In this document: piece after piece, positions 31,930 through 42,350 of the stretch | How the letters are laid out: the number at the start of each line of letters is the position of its first letter | How positions within the stretch are numbered: position 1 is the first letter of the stretch | Assembly (NCBI GenBank): GCA_011947345.1 | Contig: JAAVTG010000793.1 | Location: 1 to 64,000 of the forward strand | Direction of reading: 5' to 3' | Origin: Phytophthora quininea | Lineage: Eukaryota; Oomycota; Peronosporomycetes; Peronosporales; Peronosporaceae | Length of the DNA: 64,000 nucleotides | The notes under the pieces: model-generated | What the model was told of the DNA's origin: nothing | What the model saw: only the letters and a program-made list of their open reading frames with translations | Database searches by the model: none | Translations under genes and position numbers: made by a program

Positions 31930-33820
31930 CAATTGCGTCTCCACAACTTCGTGACAAAGCACCATTAGTTTACAAGAAACAGCAGCAAGACAAGAATGTT
32001 TCCCGTCCATCGGACACATGAAAAAGTGGGTGAAAGACGCATCGATCAACTGCAAGTTGCCTTCGACTGATTCGCACCAGTGCCAGCATGCAATACGAAA
32101 GTTATTGAGCTTCGGGAAGGTGCGTTAGATGAGGATGCAACGTCATGGAGTGCACCTTAGGTGCTGTCCAAGTCGATTGGTACCGAACACAGACAGTTTG
32201 CCACAATAGCAGCAATCTCAAGAGATTACACACTCGACAAAAAGCAACATTGCGCTTTTGAGATCATCGGAAAGGCTCTATAACAGAGGTGGCGAGAGAT
32301 GAAAGATATGTCCTGCATTAACAGCAATCTAGCAGACTCACTGGGGCAGGGTCAATTGCAGCTGTTTTTTTTTTTTGGGGGAGGGTACAGAAAAGAGTCC
32401 AGGGCTAGATGCTGTCTAAGCACTCTGTGCAAGTTGGTAACGCCCTGAGTGTCTCATGAAAACTGCATTGACGGGGAAAGCAGCAACGATGATTCGTAGC
32501 AGGATACTAACCAGCCTGTTAATACAGTAACGGATGAAGGGCAAGAGAAGCTCATGAATATTTCTTGACATTCTTGTCATTGGTGAGGTATCTATGATGT
32601 GCAAGCGTCAACTTGCACAGCTGAACCGCTTGCTTCGCGCCGCAAAGCAGGTCGGAGACGTTAGCTTTTGAGGTGTGCATATTGTTTTAGTTGGTGACTT
32701 CCTTCAGCTCCCTCCGGTTGGTTCAGAGCCACTGTATTGAGATCCGATTTCCAGTCGGCATCCAACCGCTAATGATTTTGCTGGATTTGAATTGTGATGG
32801 AGTTTCCACGATGTTATTGTGCTGGAAGAATCGGTCCGCTTTCGGGCCGATCCCGAGTGGGGTTGGGGTTGTCAATTCGCTCGACGAGGCACTTGGCTGC
32901 CCGGATTTGTTGACCTGATTAACTCACGGGTCACTACTAAGTCGAACGCACTAGAAGAGTGCGGTTTACGAAAGACGGTGGCATTGTTTATTACGCCGGA
33001 CAGCACTACCCCTCTATCAGGTAATAACTTGTTTATATCGACAGCTGCCAAATTTCCGCCGGAGGGAGAGTTCCCAGTTCTAGTCGTTGCTGATTTTAAG
33101 GGAAAGTTGACAAAGCTTGGTGTTTCTGAGGTGAGAACAATTTTGGTGCTTCCAGATACGAAATTTGGTAGAATGGCTCCCTACCTGGATCTCATTATGG
33201 GCATGCCGATACAGATAATTCAAAACATCGGAGCAGCAAAAATGGTAGCGAACGGAACGGTGGGTGCCTTGGAAACGATGAATTATTTATCACCCCAATA
33301 CTACATTTTGCGTTGTCTACGACAGCATCGCCGATATGACCGCCAAAATTCCTCGTCGACCCCCACCTGCAATTATTGTGAGGATTCGTAGGGGGCCATC
33401 TGTAATGTCAATGGATGGATGCGTGGACTCTGATCTATTTTCACTCTATTCGGTTGCCTGCCCTTACAAGCAAAGTGAAATCAAGCTAGCACCAAGAAGG
33501 ACTGGGATGCCCAGGACGCTTTCCGTTAAAATTGAGCAATTCCCTGTGGCATGCGCAGCCTCCTACACGATGCACAAGGTGCAGCAAGATACACTCGACA
33601 ACATGGTTGTCACTGAATGGCGATCCGAGAGCTGAGTTGCAAACAAGAAAAAACAACCCTACTTACTGGTGTTTAGAGTGACGTCAAGGTGTACTTTCAT
33701 AACTCTGTCTCAGCTAACAGAAGAAATCACTCGGTGGGCTCGACCATCACAAGCTACTCTTGATGATGACGCTCGATTACATCGATTGAGCGAGCAGACA
33801 CTGACTAGAGTAATGCAGCA
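31930..33820 (+). pseudogene. Helitron A Pif1-like helicase, heavily decayed
   Basis: 5'-3' DNA helicase domain of the element, recognised by alignment to the better copy at 42351. Seen in pieces: AISRDYTLDKKQHCAFEIIG near 32205-32265, then a ruined Walker A region around a poly-T/G run (32366-32382), LEESVRFRADPEWGWGCQ (32820-32870), VRTILVLPDTKFGRMAPYLD (33130-33190), MPIQIIQN, and VTEWRSES at the end, followed in another frame by EITRWARPSQATLDDDARL to 33820. Many stops and shifts. Confidence 0.72.
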
Positions 33821-34617
33821 CAAATAAAAAATCAATAATAATTTTAGGAGTTCTGCGGTGGCACACAAAGTTTATTGAGTCGGCGGTTGGCCTAGAGAAG
33901 TGCTGCGCAGCGAGTGTCCGCTCCAACCACGACGAAAAGCGGGGCTGTTGTAGTGGAGGAAACACGAGATAGTCGTAAGACAGCACCGTGGAAGAAAGCC
34001 GCCCAAGGCGGTGAATCAGAAGGGCTGCAGGACGGTCGCAGCCCATCTGCAAGTGTGACTACTTTTGAGCGTATACCAAAACGGCAGATGCTTTGGCGAA
34101 ACTGGAAGCGCTGCTGATGCAACCACAGGGATATACATCTTGTCCATCGAAACTAGAACCAAGCCCGCGAGAGCATCGGCCTCTGCGACGCTCGGCAACC
34201 ACAACTTAGTTGTCCACATCTTGACGGCTTCCACCGAGAATTAACCATAATCCGTCATTACCTCGGGGTGGCGGACATCTAGAACAGGGCTTGAAGCTCT
34301 GATTTCCAACGACGAGGGTGGCCACCGCTGAGACCACTTGCAGCACAATCGTCAAATGTGGACTCGGGCGAGACATCCACTGCCGATAAGGAGGGCATTA
34401 GCGAACCCGTCACTTATACTCACCGAGAGAGACATGAACAAGAAAATTTCATTGAGGTTCCTTAAACGTCACTAGAAATCAGAAAGAGTAAGTGAAAAAG
34501 AAAACTAAATCTGCAGCATCAGCATCCCTTGATCTCAAATCATCGCACACGTTAAGCCCTTGGCCTAGCAAAGAAAAGTTGTGGAAGCGGTTGAGGTGCT
34601 TATGGAGAGATTTTTCC
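33821..34617. other. No recognised gene between helicase and 2OG-like relic
   Basis: Frames on both strands at 33914-34234 are open for 60-75 codons but show no motif and no match to the corresponding part of the 42-45 kb element. Confidence 0.35.
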
Positions 34618-34909
34618 CTAAGCCACAAAATGGCAGTTGTGAATGTAGCAGAACAGGTCGTCGATTGCAGTCATGTCGTCGATGACAGGCCCGAGCTTGC
34701 GGTCACTTCCTTTCAGGCCTCTTTGGTAAAAAGGCGTGTCTAGGTAGCAGTCGGCGCAGATATTGTTGATATCGTAGCTCGCCGGAGCGTGCACAGAGTC
34801 TCCACGAAACATAATGTCTCAAGTTGTTGGTGAATTTGTCTGGTACAGTTTTGTACTGGATCACGTATTCTTACTCCATCAGCTGTTGGCGGCCATTCAT
34901 CGCGTTCAT
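34618..34909 (-). pseudogene. 2OG-Fe(II) oxygenase-like ORF antisense to Helitron A (internally deleted)
   Basis: Minus strand, behind the helicase. The start at 34909 gives MNAMNGRQQLME, matching MNAMNARQRLTE of the copy at 44997. Soon after NNLRH the sequence jumps to MFRGDSVHAPASYD and CYLDTPFY, the C-terminal part, so the middle (including the first iron-ligand region) is deleted. It ends IDDMTAIDDLFCYIHNC, matching IDDVNTIDDNSFCYVYNC of the other copy. GDSVHAPASY fits the second His region of 2OG-Fe(II) oxygenases, and here the His is kept. Confidence 0.5.
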
Positions 34910-36017
34910 TGTATGCAGTGCGTTGCAAATTTAAATGTGAGTGCATATCCGCCGTGAGTGCGAGCTTTCCTAGATCTAGCCGGGGCGTCGTAACAGAGCG
35001 TCCTAAGTAAACATAGCCATTTCTAGATAATAAGCCATTAACTGGATTAGCAGTCATCTCCGTTAGGTAGCCCCCATGAACGGTATATTCGAAGTAGCAA
35101 AACTCAAAGTGGCCTGCTGTCAGGCCGGGTGCGTGCAGGTCAGCACGCCTGCGGCCTTGTGAGGCCAGGAGCGCACGGCAGGTACTCGCCACTTGAGTGC
35201 CGAGCACTCATCGGCAACTGTTAGAAAAACAAGGAAGGGAAACATGTTATATTTAGGTTTAGTATAGACAAAGAAAAAGAAACTTACCCACCATGAAGAA
35301 GCCCAAGAGCGCCTCCATGGCATGCATGTCGTAGCTAGCAAAGAGAACATCAGAAACATAATTTAATTTCCAATTTGAGTCGTCCCCCATAAGTCTCCAA
35401 CCAACGCTTACCTCGCCTCGTCGCCACCGCCAACCGCATCCCGGCACCTACCTATGGGCTAAGGCCGGTAAGTCGAGGGCACTTCGAATGAGAAACGGGG
35501 CATACTGTGTAGTGCTGGGCAGGCGACGCATGTCGAGTCCACATCTACTACTCTTGAGCACGAACCGCTGGTTTACCAGCTACAGTAGCAGCCACCATAG
35601 GGCGATAGAGGGCCAAGATTCCATAAATCTCGTGCGATGACCTTTCCTGCGACCATGTTGGTCGTGTTCTCGATGCTTGTAATGGGCAATGTGCTATGGT
35701 ATTAAACTCAGTCCAGAACAACGAACCTCATGGCCGGCCCCAGAGGGTAAAGCAAGCTGGTGGACTATCTAATGGACGCGCCCTCGTAAATTGAGGACAA
35801 TACGAATCGCACGCGACTACCGATGGCATAAAATAAGATCTACGTCTTGATACCATAATTGCATTTGCACAATGGCGGGCAAGGAGCGCCTAAGAGCTAC
35901 AAGACAATTTGAAGTGCCCCAAGAAAATTCGCAGAATAGGTCCACCCCGACCACGTTAAAATCGACAACAACAATCCAGCTGCTAGCAGCACGACTCGCT
36001 TGACGCCGCACTAGCGA
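34910..36017. other. No recognised gene
   Basis: Short frames only. The minus strand at 35207-34910 is open but is likely a shadow reading through the 2OG-like relic's upstream region. A short signal-peptide-like frame (MTFPATMLVVFSMLVMG near 35639) ends after about 22 codons. Confidence 0.3.
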
Positions 36018-36566
36018 ATGCGCCAGCTTCTGTCAGTCCAGAACGGCAATGCGGGCCTGATTGTGTCTGTCGCGGAAGGTATGGAATTGATCCTGTGTCC
36101 TCCGAACGTACCTAATGGCTAGTCTAACTGTGTGTGTTCAACCAGACCTACAAGCAATTATGAAAAACAGCTCAGAACAGCGCGACACGATCACTATTCG
36201 CATGAAACTGTTGTGGATGTCAGATCATCCCCAATTTGAGATTCGCTCGACTACACTTCGTCGATGCTGATTCACCTGAGCCGCTGGACGAGTTGCTGAA
36301 GGTATGTCGAATGCTTTTATAGTACTCTAAAACTATTTTGATCACGATTTTTGTGCATCCAGGTATTCCGAGACCCGTACCTAGCCAATGCGCAAACTAT
36401 GGTCGCTATGCTATTTGCAGCGACCGTGTGGAACGTCGACTCTGGGGGTAATGACATGCCCCCTGCAGGTGCCATCGTGGACATCAATTCCCACTTTAAT
36501 TTTGGTCTCTTCCGCGATGTTCAATGCCAAGCTACGGGCAGACTAACAAGTTTGACTTGGACGTGA
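36018..36566 (+). pseudogene. Unknown protein, three exons with one frameshift
   Basis: Start at 36018 (MRQLLSVQNGNAGLIVSVAE). Exon 1 ends at 36078; a GTATGG...CAACCAG intron in phase 1 (36079 to about 36147) joins to DLQAIMKNSSEQRDTITIRM, then KLLWMSDHPQ. A one-base shift near 36235 is needed to go on into RLHFVDADSPEPLDELLK. A second intron (36301-36361, GTATGT to ATCCAG) joins in phase to VFRDPYLANAQTMVAMLFAA and TVWNVDSGGNDMPPAGAIVD, ending at 36566. Good splice sites and continuous composition argue for a real or recently real gene. I do not recognise the family; no signal peptide or catalytic motif is evident. Confidence 0.5.
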
Positions 36567-37571
36567 GTTAAGACTACAGGTAGCTCGCTTCAAGTAGTTT
36601 GTACGCATCTTTTGCATAGGTTTATTGCTGGATATAATGACGTTATTACTTTATAATCGAGCTTGCTGATGTGCTTGCCAGTCAGTGAATTCAATGCTTC
36701 GTTCACCTCAACGCAATTTTGCGAATTCCTGAAACAGAAAATCTTCCTATGAATAACAGCTGTATCATTTTGACATCAGGCTCGATGCTATAGATAAATC
36801 TCGCATTGTGTGTACAACCGAATATGGCTTGAAGCACTGACGTTGGTACATGAGTGAAACATTGGATTGTTGTACATTTCTGTTCCGATTTAACCCATGC
36901 AAACTCTCTACATAGAGAAAGTGTTAATTAGATTTCCCCCAAGTAAACTATCGATGGTGCGCTTGGCGTGGAAGTGGGGAGAGCAAATAAATAATTCAAG
37001 TAGATTACAGCAGTTTATCAAAATCTGAACAGGTTCGACCAGCTACAGTTACTTATAGGTAGACTGCTGCTTGAACGGACAATGGTAGCTACGCTCCTCA
37101 GTTGCGCGGTGTTTGCACCTCCTACTTCGCTTCGCTCGTGGTGGGCAAGAATCCCGCGCAATTTAAAAGAATCTACTACTTAGACTTATGCATCCGGCCT
37201 ACGCGCCCCCTGATTTACCTCCGCTGCGCTCCAGTTGTCAAGGCGCCTCTCTAAGCCCTCAATATGTTGCTGTAATATTTAGTGGCATTCTGGCCCAGAA
37301 TGTGCATCGTGGGCATCCCATCTCTCTTCTCCAGGAATTAAATAAGTAGATTACAGCAATTTGTCAATAGTTAAGTAGGTTCGACCAGCTACTCATAAGT
37401 AGATTGTCGCCAAATTTGTAAGAACCCCAAACGTTTGAGGTCCTGGCCGCAACCCGCTGGTGTGTCATTTCTCAACTGGCGTCGACGGCACGCAGGACTA
37501 GGAATCCCAGTAAGACTCGTGTTTTACTCAACGATAACTGCTCAGAGCGGAAGACAACGATCTAGGTAAGG
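36567..37571. other. Gene-free stretch with a pair of direct repeats
   Basis: AT-rich, no coding potential apart from short frames. It contains the direct repeats listed at 36984 and 37336. Confidence 0.4.
36984..37392 (+). repeat. Direct repeat pair about 57 bp long, 350 bp apart
   Basis: 36984-37046 and 37336-37392 share AAGTAGATTACAGCA, then TTTRTCAA, and AGGTTCGACCAGCTAC, in the same orientation. They could be short terminal repeats of a small element or the edges of a local duplication. Confidence 0.6.
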
Positions 37572-38280
37572 ATGCCAAAAACAGGAGTCGCGGAACTACA
37601 GCATAGGCAAACAGCTACGACTGGTGGCGGAAGTTGACCGCGTCCGTCCTATCCAAGAGTCTGAAAGGAAAGCTGTTGCAACGAGTTTCAATGCGGAAGA
37701 GAAGCTAGGTCATGTCCACCGGGACGTGCGTAGCTTGAGGAGAAAGTTTGTGAGTCTGTGTCGGGCATATGAGCGTACGGAAGAGGCCAAGCAAACCAAG
37801 CTGCACAGGTTAGCTCACGCAGCTAAATGCCGTGACGGTAGTCGCATTTATCGCGGCCGATATCCTGAAGAACCAAGCAAGCAGCTGGGTGCGATCTGCA
37901 ATTCTGGCAATACAACGCTAGCTCCGACAGCTACAACTACACTACCGGACAGCAGCGAATTTTGCAGCAGCCTCTTGGATACAGCAGAAGCGTCACTGGG
38001 AGACCACTCTTTGGTTCTGCATCGGAACACGTCTTCCCAAACAAGAAGTGGCGCAGACAATGGTTGGCCGTGCCGTGAAGGCTGTGATACTCAACATAAT
38101 TGCCATTGTGCCTTTCATCATGGTATCGTTGAAGAAATGCTGGACGCATTGCATAGTAAGTTGATTGGTGAGCTGAGAGCCATATATTTCCACGAACGCG
38201 AGCAACACGATCGTCTCAGGAAATGGGATTCATGTGATAGTGAATGCCATGACATGGCAAATAGCACCAAGTCTTTGTAA
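37572..38280 (+). pseudogene. DUF6818-like (SANT/Myb-like) protein, early frameshift
   Basis: The ATG at 37572 gives MPKTG, after which a one-base shift leads into NYSIGKQLRLVAEVDRVRPI and HRDVRSLRRKFVSLCRA, a pattern I associate with the DUF6818 domain common in oomycete repeat-associated genes. The rest (to 38280) is Thr/Ser-rich, then Cys/His-rich (CREGCDTQHNCHCAFHH) and ends in a coiled-coil segment LIGELRAIYFHEREQHDRLR. The last two segments resemble the minus-strand gene at 40610-42335. The first open codon of the long frame is GTG at 37624, so without the shift there is no good start. DNA binding is inference from the SANT-like pattern. Confidence 0.45.
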
Positions 38281-39281
38281 ACATATTAACATACCGTAAT
38301 ACAAGTGGTCGATCTGAAGTTAGCAACGTGAGCTACGTTGTCAGTGCCGAAGGAAAGAACCATTTCTTTAGAATGCGTTAATAATCGCTAACACCAACTG
38401 CCATGAACTTCTTGGTGTTATGGTTCTGTAGCGAACAATAGTCCGCAAAATAGAGTCTTCAAAACTAGTCATCGCCTTCAGAATAATCGCTGTCAGCTAG
38501 GTTGATCGTAGCAACTTCATTTTGCTGCGCAGCTAAAACAACGTCTCGCTCTTGGTTCCTCACCCGTAAACGTACTGCTTGATGCGCTACATATGAGAGC
38601 ACAACTTGGTGATGTCCTGTGCTCCGGTGAAACTTAGCTAGTCGGTTGTGATATTGATGCCTCGCTGAGTGTTGTTGTTAGGTTCGCGAGCACGCCGTTG
38701 TGGCCACCGCCTGACTCCACACGCGAATTCTATCAAACTGTGCAAGATGGGAGCACGGGCGTCCGATCAAGCTGACTTGACGTTGCCAGCACGGCACTGG
38801 CGCTAAGGGAAAAGTAGTCTATCACTATGTCGATTTGTGAAGCATGAAAAATGCTAGGCATGAATATTGTGCTACAATGGAGATTCTATTTGTTCCATCA
38901 TGACACCTTATCCAAGACCAGTATAGTCGCGCAACAGCACCTGCTTTATGAGCTGCAGCGTTCGGCACGGAGAATATGATGACAAGAATATGTTGGCAAA
39001 GGCTAAAGACCGGGACCTAACAGAATACATCAATAGGTAGTCAGGTGTAGCCAAGTCTAAAGGACGAGACCTAAAACAATAGACCAATATTGGTAGTTCT
39101 GCTAGATGTAGTACATGGATCATCAACTGCATGTGTTGTAGGCATCATTTATTGATTTCCCACAAAACACAACGGCTCGCTGACCTACGAAGACGTTGAG
39201 CTCATTCTTACCACAGGTGTGGGATAAGTGCTGCGTAAAACTAAGCTATACTAAGCTACTTATTGTTTGTGGTAGGAAATT
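38281..39281. other. No recognised gene
   Basis: Short frames on both strands, no motifs. The bases just before 39282 include possible remains of a 5' leader intron for the H4-like copy (TACTAAGC-type branch words at 39247-39257 and GTGGTAG before the start). Confidence 0.35.
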
Positions 39282-39588
39282 ATGTCTGGACGTGGTGGAG
39301 GTCGGAAAGGGCTCGACAAAGGCGGCACCAAGCGCCATCCATATATTATCAGAGAAAGCATACAGGGTATTTCAAGACGATCCATTCGTCGCCTTGCGCG
39401 ACGAGCAGGGGTGACCCGGATGTCTGGTCTTGTCTGTGAGGAGACCAGAGCCGTGCTCAAAGTGTTTGTCAGTAGCTTAGTAGGGGATGGATGCTTACTT
39501 GTACACACATTATGCCCACTGAAAGACGATCACGGTAAGAGATGTTATTTACGCGCTGAAAAGGCAAGGTCGCACACTCTACGGTTTT
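39282..39588 (+). pseudogene. Histone H4 copy, frameshifted
   Basis: The first 60 codons are histone H4: [19 protein letters not shown], then [20 protein letters not shown] and [10 protein letters not shown]. The tail is altered (Lys 5 lost, Arg 19 and Lys 20 replaced), which would change the acetylation and methylation sites. After [10 protein letters not shown] the frame leaves the H4 sequence; the C-terminal part ([17 protein letters not shown]) is present but in another frame up to about 39588. Amino-acid changes inside the histone fold are many for so conserved a protein, so it is an old copy. Confidence 0.82.
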
Positions 39589-39789
39589 GAGCAAGTTCGT
39601 AAGTACTGTGGTGCTGGATTGGGGCTCTCTTATTTCTATTCACGCGCGTGTGGTGGCACACTTGGCAAAAGGCCACATTGAAAGTCGATAGTCTCTAGTA
39701 GTTTTATCACGAATGATTTATATTTTTACTGTTACTGGGATAGGAGAGAAGCGAATAGCCCAGCCCAACAAGAATTAATTCCGAGGTAC

Positions 39790-39900
39790 GGTACCGATAT
39801 ACTGGTACAATACCGGTGGCAAAGGGGTTCCTCAAAAGATTAATTGCGTGGTCGCCGCTTTACTGGTATGGTACCGATATACCGGAAACAAAGGAGGCTG
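39790..39900 (+). repeat. Two degenerate copies of a GGTACCGATATAC-type repeat
   Basis: GGTACCGATATACTGG (from 39788) and GGTACCGATATACCGG (from 39871) each precede an AAAGG-containing phrase and a T/C-TTGAAAG or CTCAAAAG phrase. They lie just outside the hairpin motif at 39907. Confidence 0.4.
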
Positions 39901-39906
39901 CTTGAA

Positions 39907-39955
39907 AGTATTACTGCTTACCCCGGCTGCCGTCCCGGGGAATTCGCAGTTCGTT
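39907..39955 (+). repeat. Hairpin-containing terminal-like motif, forward copy
   Basis: Starts AGTATTACTGCTTACCCC, contains a GC hairpin (CCCCGG...CCGGGG) and continues to AATTCGCAGTT. An inverted copy lies at 54111-54158. A short hairpin close to the end recalls Helitron-type termini. This copy faces the helicase at 42351 from upstream. Confidence 0.6.
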
Positions 39956-40038
39956 TGGAAAATTTAGTCTAGAAAATATAGCGAAAAAGGTAAAGTTGTA
40001 CTAAAAACCTAAAAACTGTATTAAAAATGTATTTACAG

Positions 40039-40350
40039 TCACAGATCAAAGCAATAGAGGGTCCGACCTTGCCGCTTAATCGCATACAAAACGTCCATCT
40101 TGGTGATGGTTTTACGATGTGCGTGCTCCATATAAACAACAGCATCCTGCACGACATTTCCAACAAACACTTTCAGCACCGCTCGAGTTTCGTTGTAGAC
40201 GAGATCGGACATCCGAATCACGCCAGCGCGGCGAGCAAGCTTCCGGATCGACGATTTAGAAATTCCATCAAAACTGTAGCGCACAAACTTGAGATGGCGC
40301 TTTGCTCCTCCTTTGCCTAGTCCATTGCCTCCGCGGTCACGCCCAGACAT
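40039..40350 (-). CDS. Divergent histone H4, intact
   Basis: A full 103-residue histone H4 frame, the family's exact length. The fold is recognisable throughout: [58 protein letters not shown]. It differs from canonical H4 at many sites; in the tail Gly4, Lys5, Lys8 and Arg19 are replaced ([19 protein letters not shown]), while Lys12, Lys16 and Lys20 remain. The true start is the ATG at 40350; the track upstream lies in a 5' leader that carries a consensus intron (40416-40359, GTAAGTAT to TTTTTCAG, 58 nt). A leader intron and open frame suggest expression of a variant H4, or a pseudogene not yet broken. It lies tail to tail with the copy at 39282. Confidence 0.85.
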   Translation of the reverse strand: MSGRDRGGNGLGKGGAKRHLKFVRYSFDGISKSSIRKLARRAGVIRMSDLVYNETRAVLKVFVGNVVQDAVVYMEHAHRKTITKMDVLYAIKRQGRTLYCFDL

Positions 40351-40609
40351 CGTCACCACTGAAAAATATTAACAAATCTTAGATGACTAAGCAACAGTAG
40401 CGTTCAGGATACTTACGCGAGTCAGAGTGGAATGGCACATGGGTATTTTAGCGCTACACTGGCTTAGCCAGCACAGATTGGTGGAGTGGAATATTGTCTC
40501 ATTGTGTCCTATGTTGTGAGATTTCAACCTTCCTGTCCTATATTATGATATTTTAGTCCATTTACGCATTCAAGGGTCTTTTAAGCTTAAACAACTTCGA
40601 TATAGTAGG

Positions 40610-42335
40610 CTAAATGCTATCAGAATCAGAATTAGTACCTGCCGAATGCTGAGATGCATCGGAAGCTTCATCGCTGGTAGATATGTTTTCGCTCGGCGTG
40701 CTGGATTCACCACTGCTTGACTCTTGATCTCTTGTAAAACGCTGATATGGACTGGAAGCTTCATCGTTGGTGCTGGATTCATCGTTGCTCGATTCTTGAT
40801 CTCGTGCAGGTTCAACCGTGGCAATATCTTCGCCGCCACGCCTCAGATTTAAATATCGAGACGGTCGTTGGACGCTTGTTCGCGAACTTTGCTCCGTTAC
40901 ATGTTGATCGCCCTGCGATAATTGAGCTTCAACTACAGCTTCAATCTCAGCAAAGCGCTGTTTCAGGAGTCGTCGTGCACTTTGGTCGTCCAACACTTCC
41001 ATCTTCAAGGTGGCGTTGGCTCGATTAGTAGCAGCCGTAGCATCGTGATACTTATCAAGACGATCGTTCACGTCCATACTATCGTCGTTACTTTGTCGAC
41101 GGCTAGAACTGCGGTTCTGTCGCCGCAGGAATAACGTGACGACCGCGTCCAGGGCTCTCATGGAAGTGGCTACTTGATTAGCTATAGCTTCCTCGCGCAA
41201 CAACGTTGCAGCTTCGATTCGTTCCAGGTCGGGTTGGGCACTTAAATAACTATCAACGTACGAGTGCAGCGATGACAAGGACACCAATGGAGAAACCGGG
41301 CGAGCTCGTAACATCGCATTGTAGTGAAGTTCTGCCAGCAGTTGATCGTGGGTCTCCTGCAGACGCCTGAACTCGCATGAAACCGAAGACATTAACGCGG
41401 TGTCAGCTTCATCAGCACAGTCACACAAGTCGGTGTATATGGCTCTCCACACTTTATCCATAATCTCCTGTCCTGACAGCAATATCGTCAAGACGCTAAC
41501 AAGATTGACGGCTGCTGCGACTTCTTCGCCAACATCTTTGCTTCTCTAATCAATTGCAGCCACTACTGAGTCTACCGCTGGATCCCCTCGCAAGCGTTCC
41601 TCAAAGTAATCACGAATTCCTGTCCTGGTCCTTGAAATCCATCACCTGAGTGTGTTGCGATTTGGAGCAAACCCGTTATTACCCGCTTAAGTTTAGCTAA
41701 AGAGCCATTGAGCGTGTTGCATGAAAAGGTTAGGACTTCGTAGAGACACCCTGCAGAATTGAGGTGATATTCTAGCAATTCACAAACTTCGGGCACATGA
41801 GCCTGGTTATAGCACTGCCACACAAGCTCGAATAACCTTGCAATACTGCTGGATAGTATGCGAACCAAGCTTTCTCAGCTGCAACCTTTCCTCCCTCTCA
41901 AGGTGGTGTATATCTTGTAGCTTGTGAACAACCTCCGTCTGTAACTGATCTAGGCGCCGAAATACCAAGCCAAATTCCACCACGCAGGCGCAGCACGTGC
42001 CAGTTCGAACGACGGTAGAGTCGGTGTCAGACTCGTACTCACTGTCTTCTCCGCATGGCCCATGTGTTTGAGTTTGCGGCAGAACGGTGAGCCGAGCAGA
42101 TCGAGGGCTATCTTGGACTACAGAGTACAGAGACCCGTCGGTGTCATGCTCCCAACCATCGTCAGCAGAATGCCTCACCCCAGTTTGGTAGTCATCGAGG
42201 CAGCGCCTCGCGTCCCAAGCTGACTTCTGTAGCGTCGTCATGGTAGACGGCTCGGTACTCGTACGCTCGACAAATCCTCGCAAACTTTTCGTTTCAGGAT
42301 CTGGAAATCTCGGTGCCGCTGAGTAGAAGGCGCCA
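40610..42335 (-). pseudogene. DUF6818-family-like coiled-coil protein, N-terminally cut and frameshifted
   Basis: Three minus-strand frames join into one protein of about 560 residues. The top end near 42335 has a trace of the SANT-like region (HRDFQ...KRK), then LQTEVVHKLQDIHHLEREER (compare the segment at the end of the 37572 gene). A shift near 41850 leads to FELVWQCYNQAHVPEVCELL, another near 41640 to IRDYFEERLRGDPAVDSVVA, a TAG stop near 41548 and then the long frame 41491-40610 with helical heptad-rich stretches and a Ser/Glu/Asp-rich end (STPSENISTSDEASDASQHS). The N-terminus stops where the helicase sequence begins at about 42340, a rearrangement breakpoint. Function unknown. Confidence 0.4.
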
Positions 42336-42350
42336 GGCGGTTAAAACACA

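Larger units (their letters stand above)
20100..34909 (+). mobile_element. Helitron A, interrupted by a mariner and a DIRS element
   Basis: Pieces of one Helitron-type element lie in order on the plus strand: N-terminal domain (20286-21530), Rep HUH part (23263-24455), Rep C-terminal part (30155-31675), Pif1-like helicase (31930-33820) and an antisense 2OG-like relic (34618-34909). Between the first pieces sits a mariner (21531-23262) and between the next a DIRS element (about 24455-30155). Removing both restores the order seen in Helitron B. Outer ends are not defined; no terminal hairpin like that of 39907 was found. Confidence 0.7.

Noticed and set aside
35639..35720. Signal-peptide-like start as another effector
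   Set aside because: The frame stops after about 22 codons and no RxLR or dEER motif follows in any frame.
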